DNA from: Tragulus kanchil
Lineage: Eukaryota; Chordata; Mammalia; Artiodactyla; Tragulidae
NCBI GenBank assembly: GCA_022376925.1
Contig: JAIOJX010000032.1
Location: 115,607,979 to 115,671,978, forward strand
Reading direction: 5' to 3'
DNA length: 64,000 nucleotides
Shown here in pieces: positions 62,021-64,000 of this stretch. Every line of letters begins with the position of its first letter. Position 1 is the stretch's first letter. The notes beneath the pieces were generated by a model, which saw only the letters and a program-made list of their open reading frames with translations, ran no database searches and had not been told where the DNA came from. The position numbers and the translations under genes were made by a program.

Positions 62021-63275
62021 AGCATGGTATTAGAAATTCAAGTCCAGAGAATTTAGAATTTAGTCTTGAGAGACAAAAGCTGTATGACCTTGAGCAAATC
62101 ACTTTGCTTCTCTAAGCCTCAATTTCCCCAGCTTAAATTGGCTTAGTTGTTTTTTAATGACCCTCCCGGCTCTTAAATTCCAGAGACGTGGTAGGAGCAA
62201 AGAAGATGGACGCGGCGTAGTAACGTGAAAATGAAGGGCAGATGGAGGTATAGTTTTCCTTCATACCTGTTGAGCTCAGGGCTGTGAGTAAATGCTGGGA
62301 CCATTAAGTATCTTCTACCAGTTTCCTAAGACCAGGTGGCACATTTGATTGTTGGCAAATTTTTTCTCTCCATTCCATTCTTCTAACTTGTAACCTACAC
62401 TCACCCCAGTGATTCAGAATCTTTGGTGTAGGGCAGCTGACCGGATAATGAGCAGTGAAAATGTCCCTCCCTCCACCCCCATTCCGGTGACTCCATTCCT
62501 ATCCTATGTCTTCTCCTGGCCTCTTTGAGATGGTGGGAAAAGTTAATTAGATTCAGATTTTCAGGCACTTTTTGAATACCAGAATACTGTACTTCCTGTC
62601 TTTCTTTTCAAACTGAATTTCCAAAGGTGGGAGTTAATTCCTATGGGGAAAACATCAGAGTTGTCTTGGAAAAGGTGCTTATGTATCGAGAGAGCCAGGA
62701 GGCTCTTGTTTTAAAGTTTTCTTACCTTTATATGTAGTGGTTGTAAGAGAAGAGGACAGTGAGGATGGAATGTGCATCCCATCTGTTTTCCCCCTGTCCA
62801 ATCGAGGATGACTATTTGCTTGACTGCAAAGAGAGTGTTCTGTTCTGTTGGGCCTCGGGCATATTTGGTCCTGAAAAATGACATAGTTTAAGACACTTGA
62901 AGGAGGAGTCCTGCTAAGCCTATGGTCAGGTACAGAGGCATTTTCCCTCTGTCATCAGATAGTACTGGCAACTTACTTCAATGGGCCCAAGTTCTCCCTG
63001 CCTTAGTGGGTTTGGAGGAGGCATAGCACCTTTCCTATACATCAAGTTGATGCATTACTGACTTGGAGAGGCATTATAGGTGGTGGAAAAGAATGTTGAA
63101 TGTTTCTGAAAGAGCATGGTATTAGAAATTCAAGTCCAGAGAATTTAGAATTTAGTCTTGAGAGACAAAAGCTGTATGACCTTGAGCAAATCACTTTGCT
63201 TCTCTAAGCCTCAATTTCCCCAGCTTAAATTGGCTTAGTTGTTTTTTAATGACCCTCCCCCGGCTCTTAAATTCC
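61096..63275. repeat. Tandem duplication D20, offset 1091
   Basis: 61096-62184 recurs at 62187-63275. At the join the left copy reads CCCTCCCGGCTC where the right reads CCCTCCCCCGGCTC. Confidence 0.95.
62030..62165 (+). mobile_element. MIR SINE
   Basis: TGTATGACCTTGAGCAAATC ACTTTGCTTCTCTAAGCC TCAATTTCCCC is the conserved MIR core. Repeated at about 63120-63255 by D20. Confidence 0.88.
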
Positions 63276-64000
63276 TGTTTTATTTCTGAAAGACATGTGT
63301 TTTTAATAATTTGTAAGTAAAGGTGTTTGTGCCAAATATTTAATAAGAAAATCATGTGGCTTTTTCCCAATGTTATGTTGTTTTCTTTTGAATACTAGTC
63401 AAGGTTTTTTTTTTTTTACTAGAAGGGTAATGAAAATATTAAAACAAGCTTCTAAACAGTGTCTTTTAAAATGTAATAAAATATTCACATGTTCATCTTG
63501 GGAAAAGACAAGAACTTAAATCAAAACCTCAGAGATCATGACCAGATCTCTATTTCTGGGACTATAAATAATGAGAAATGGGTTCACATTCCTGATTAGT
63601 TTCCTGGTGGTGTGGAAAGTCTTGAAATGCATGCTGTCTGTCTACATTAGTATCCCCACTGCTACTAACCAGCTGTTAATGCCTGAAGTACTTCTCTAAT
63701 CTCCTTTCTAGGTGGCTAAAAATTATGCTGCCAGTTCCTCATCTTTTCAGGGCAGTACAGATCAGGTAGCTATTTAGCTTTCCTTATGGCTGGTTTAGGA
63801 TTCGCTTTCTTAGATATGCTGAGTCTGTTATCACTATCCTTCTTTACAGATTCTAAAATTTTGCTACTCTCCTCATTTTTGTCCTCGGGGGTTTTAGGGA
63901 AAGAGCAAATTAACTAAGATGGCGGTGGTCAGGCTCTCTCACCCCACATCCTCTGGCTCTTGCCCCACATGTGGTAAATGACTTTGCATGGTTATATAAC
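63276..64000. other. Intron without recognised feature
   Basis: AT-rich with a short T run near 63407. No exon, repeat family or RNA gene seen. Confidence 0.5.

Overview
This window is nuclear DNA of a ruminant mammal, almost entirely intronic. Two lines of evidence place it. It carries BovB LINE and Bov-tA SINE copies, which are ruminant retroelements, together with many CHR-type tRNA-derived SINEs typical of cetartiodactyls. It also holds two exons of the housekeeping gene EIF2B3 (eIF2B gamma subunit) on the + strand. I cannot name the species. None of the long open reading frames in non-exonic parts is a gene; they are LINE remnants, SINE read-throughs or chance.

Layout. 1-26882 is intron upstream of the first recognised EIF2B3 exon (26883-27042). 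It holds LINE-1, BovB and SINE copies and an RPL41 processed pseudogene on the minus strand at about 1727-2123. 27043-46064 is the next intron, with BovB at 31.2-32.2 kb and dense SINE clusters at 35.8-41.2 kb. The second EIF2B3 exon is at 46065-46176 and appears again, identical, at 47204-47315. 47316-64000 is the following intron. It contains an RPL35A processed pseudogene (48169-48616, minus), a SINE cluster (49.2-52.7 kb), a MER20 DNA transposon, and a 5'-truncated LINE-1 (54.6-58.4 kb) carrying later SINE insertions.

The dominant structural oddity is a series of about 20 back-to-back direct duplications. Eighteen have units of about 1.06-1.18 kb; the other two have spacings of 868 and 560 bases. 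They hit unique intron, repeats and one exon alike, are nearly identical between copies, and show scrambled bases at the join. The simplest reading is an assembly artefact (unmerged contig ends or gap-filling loops) rather than biology. About 21 kb of the window is then redundant and the true locus is nearer 43 kb. Gene models must not count both copies of the second exon: a repeated 112-base exon would break the EIF2B3 frame.

I found no CRISPR array, operon, new defence system or other undescribed gene system. The more interesting biological content is a very dense, apparently young CHR-like SINE subfamily (about a dozen loci, several with clear target-site duplications), two dateable retro-pseudogenes, a nested retroelement stack, and a tiny orphan poly(A) retro-insertion inside BovB.
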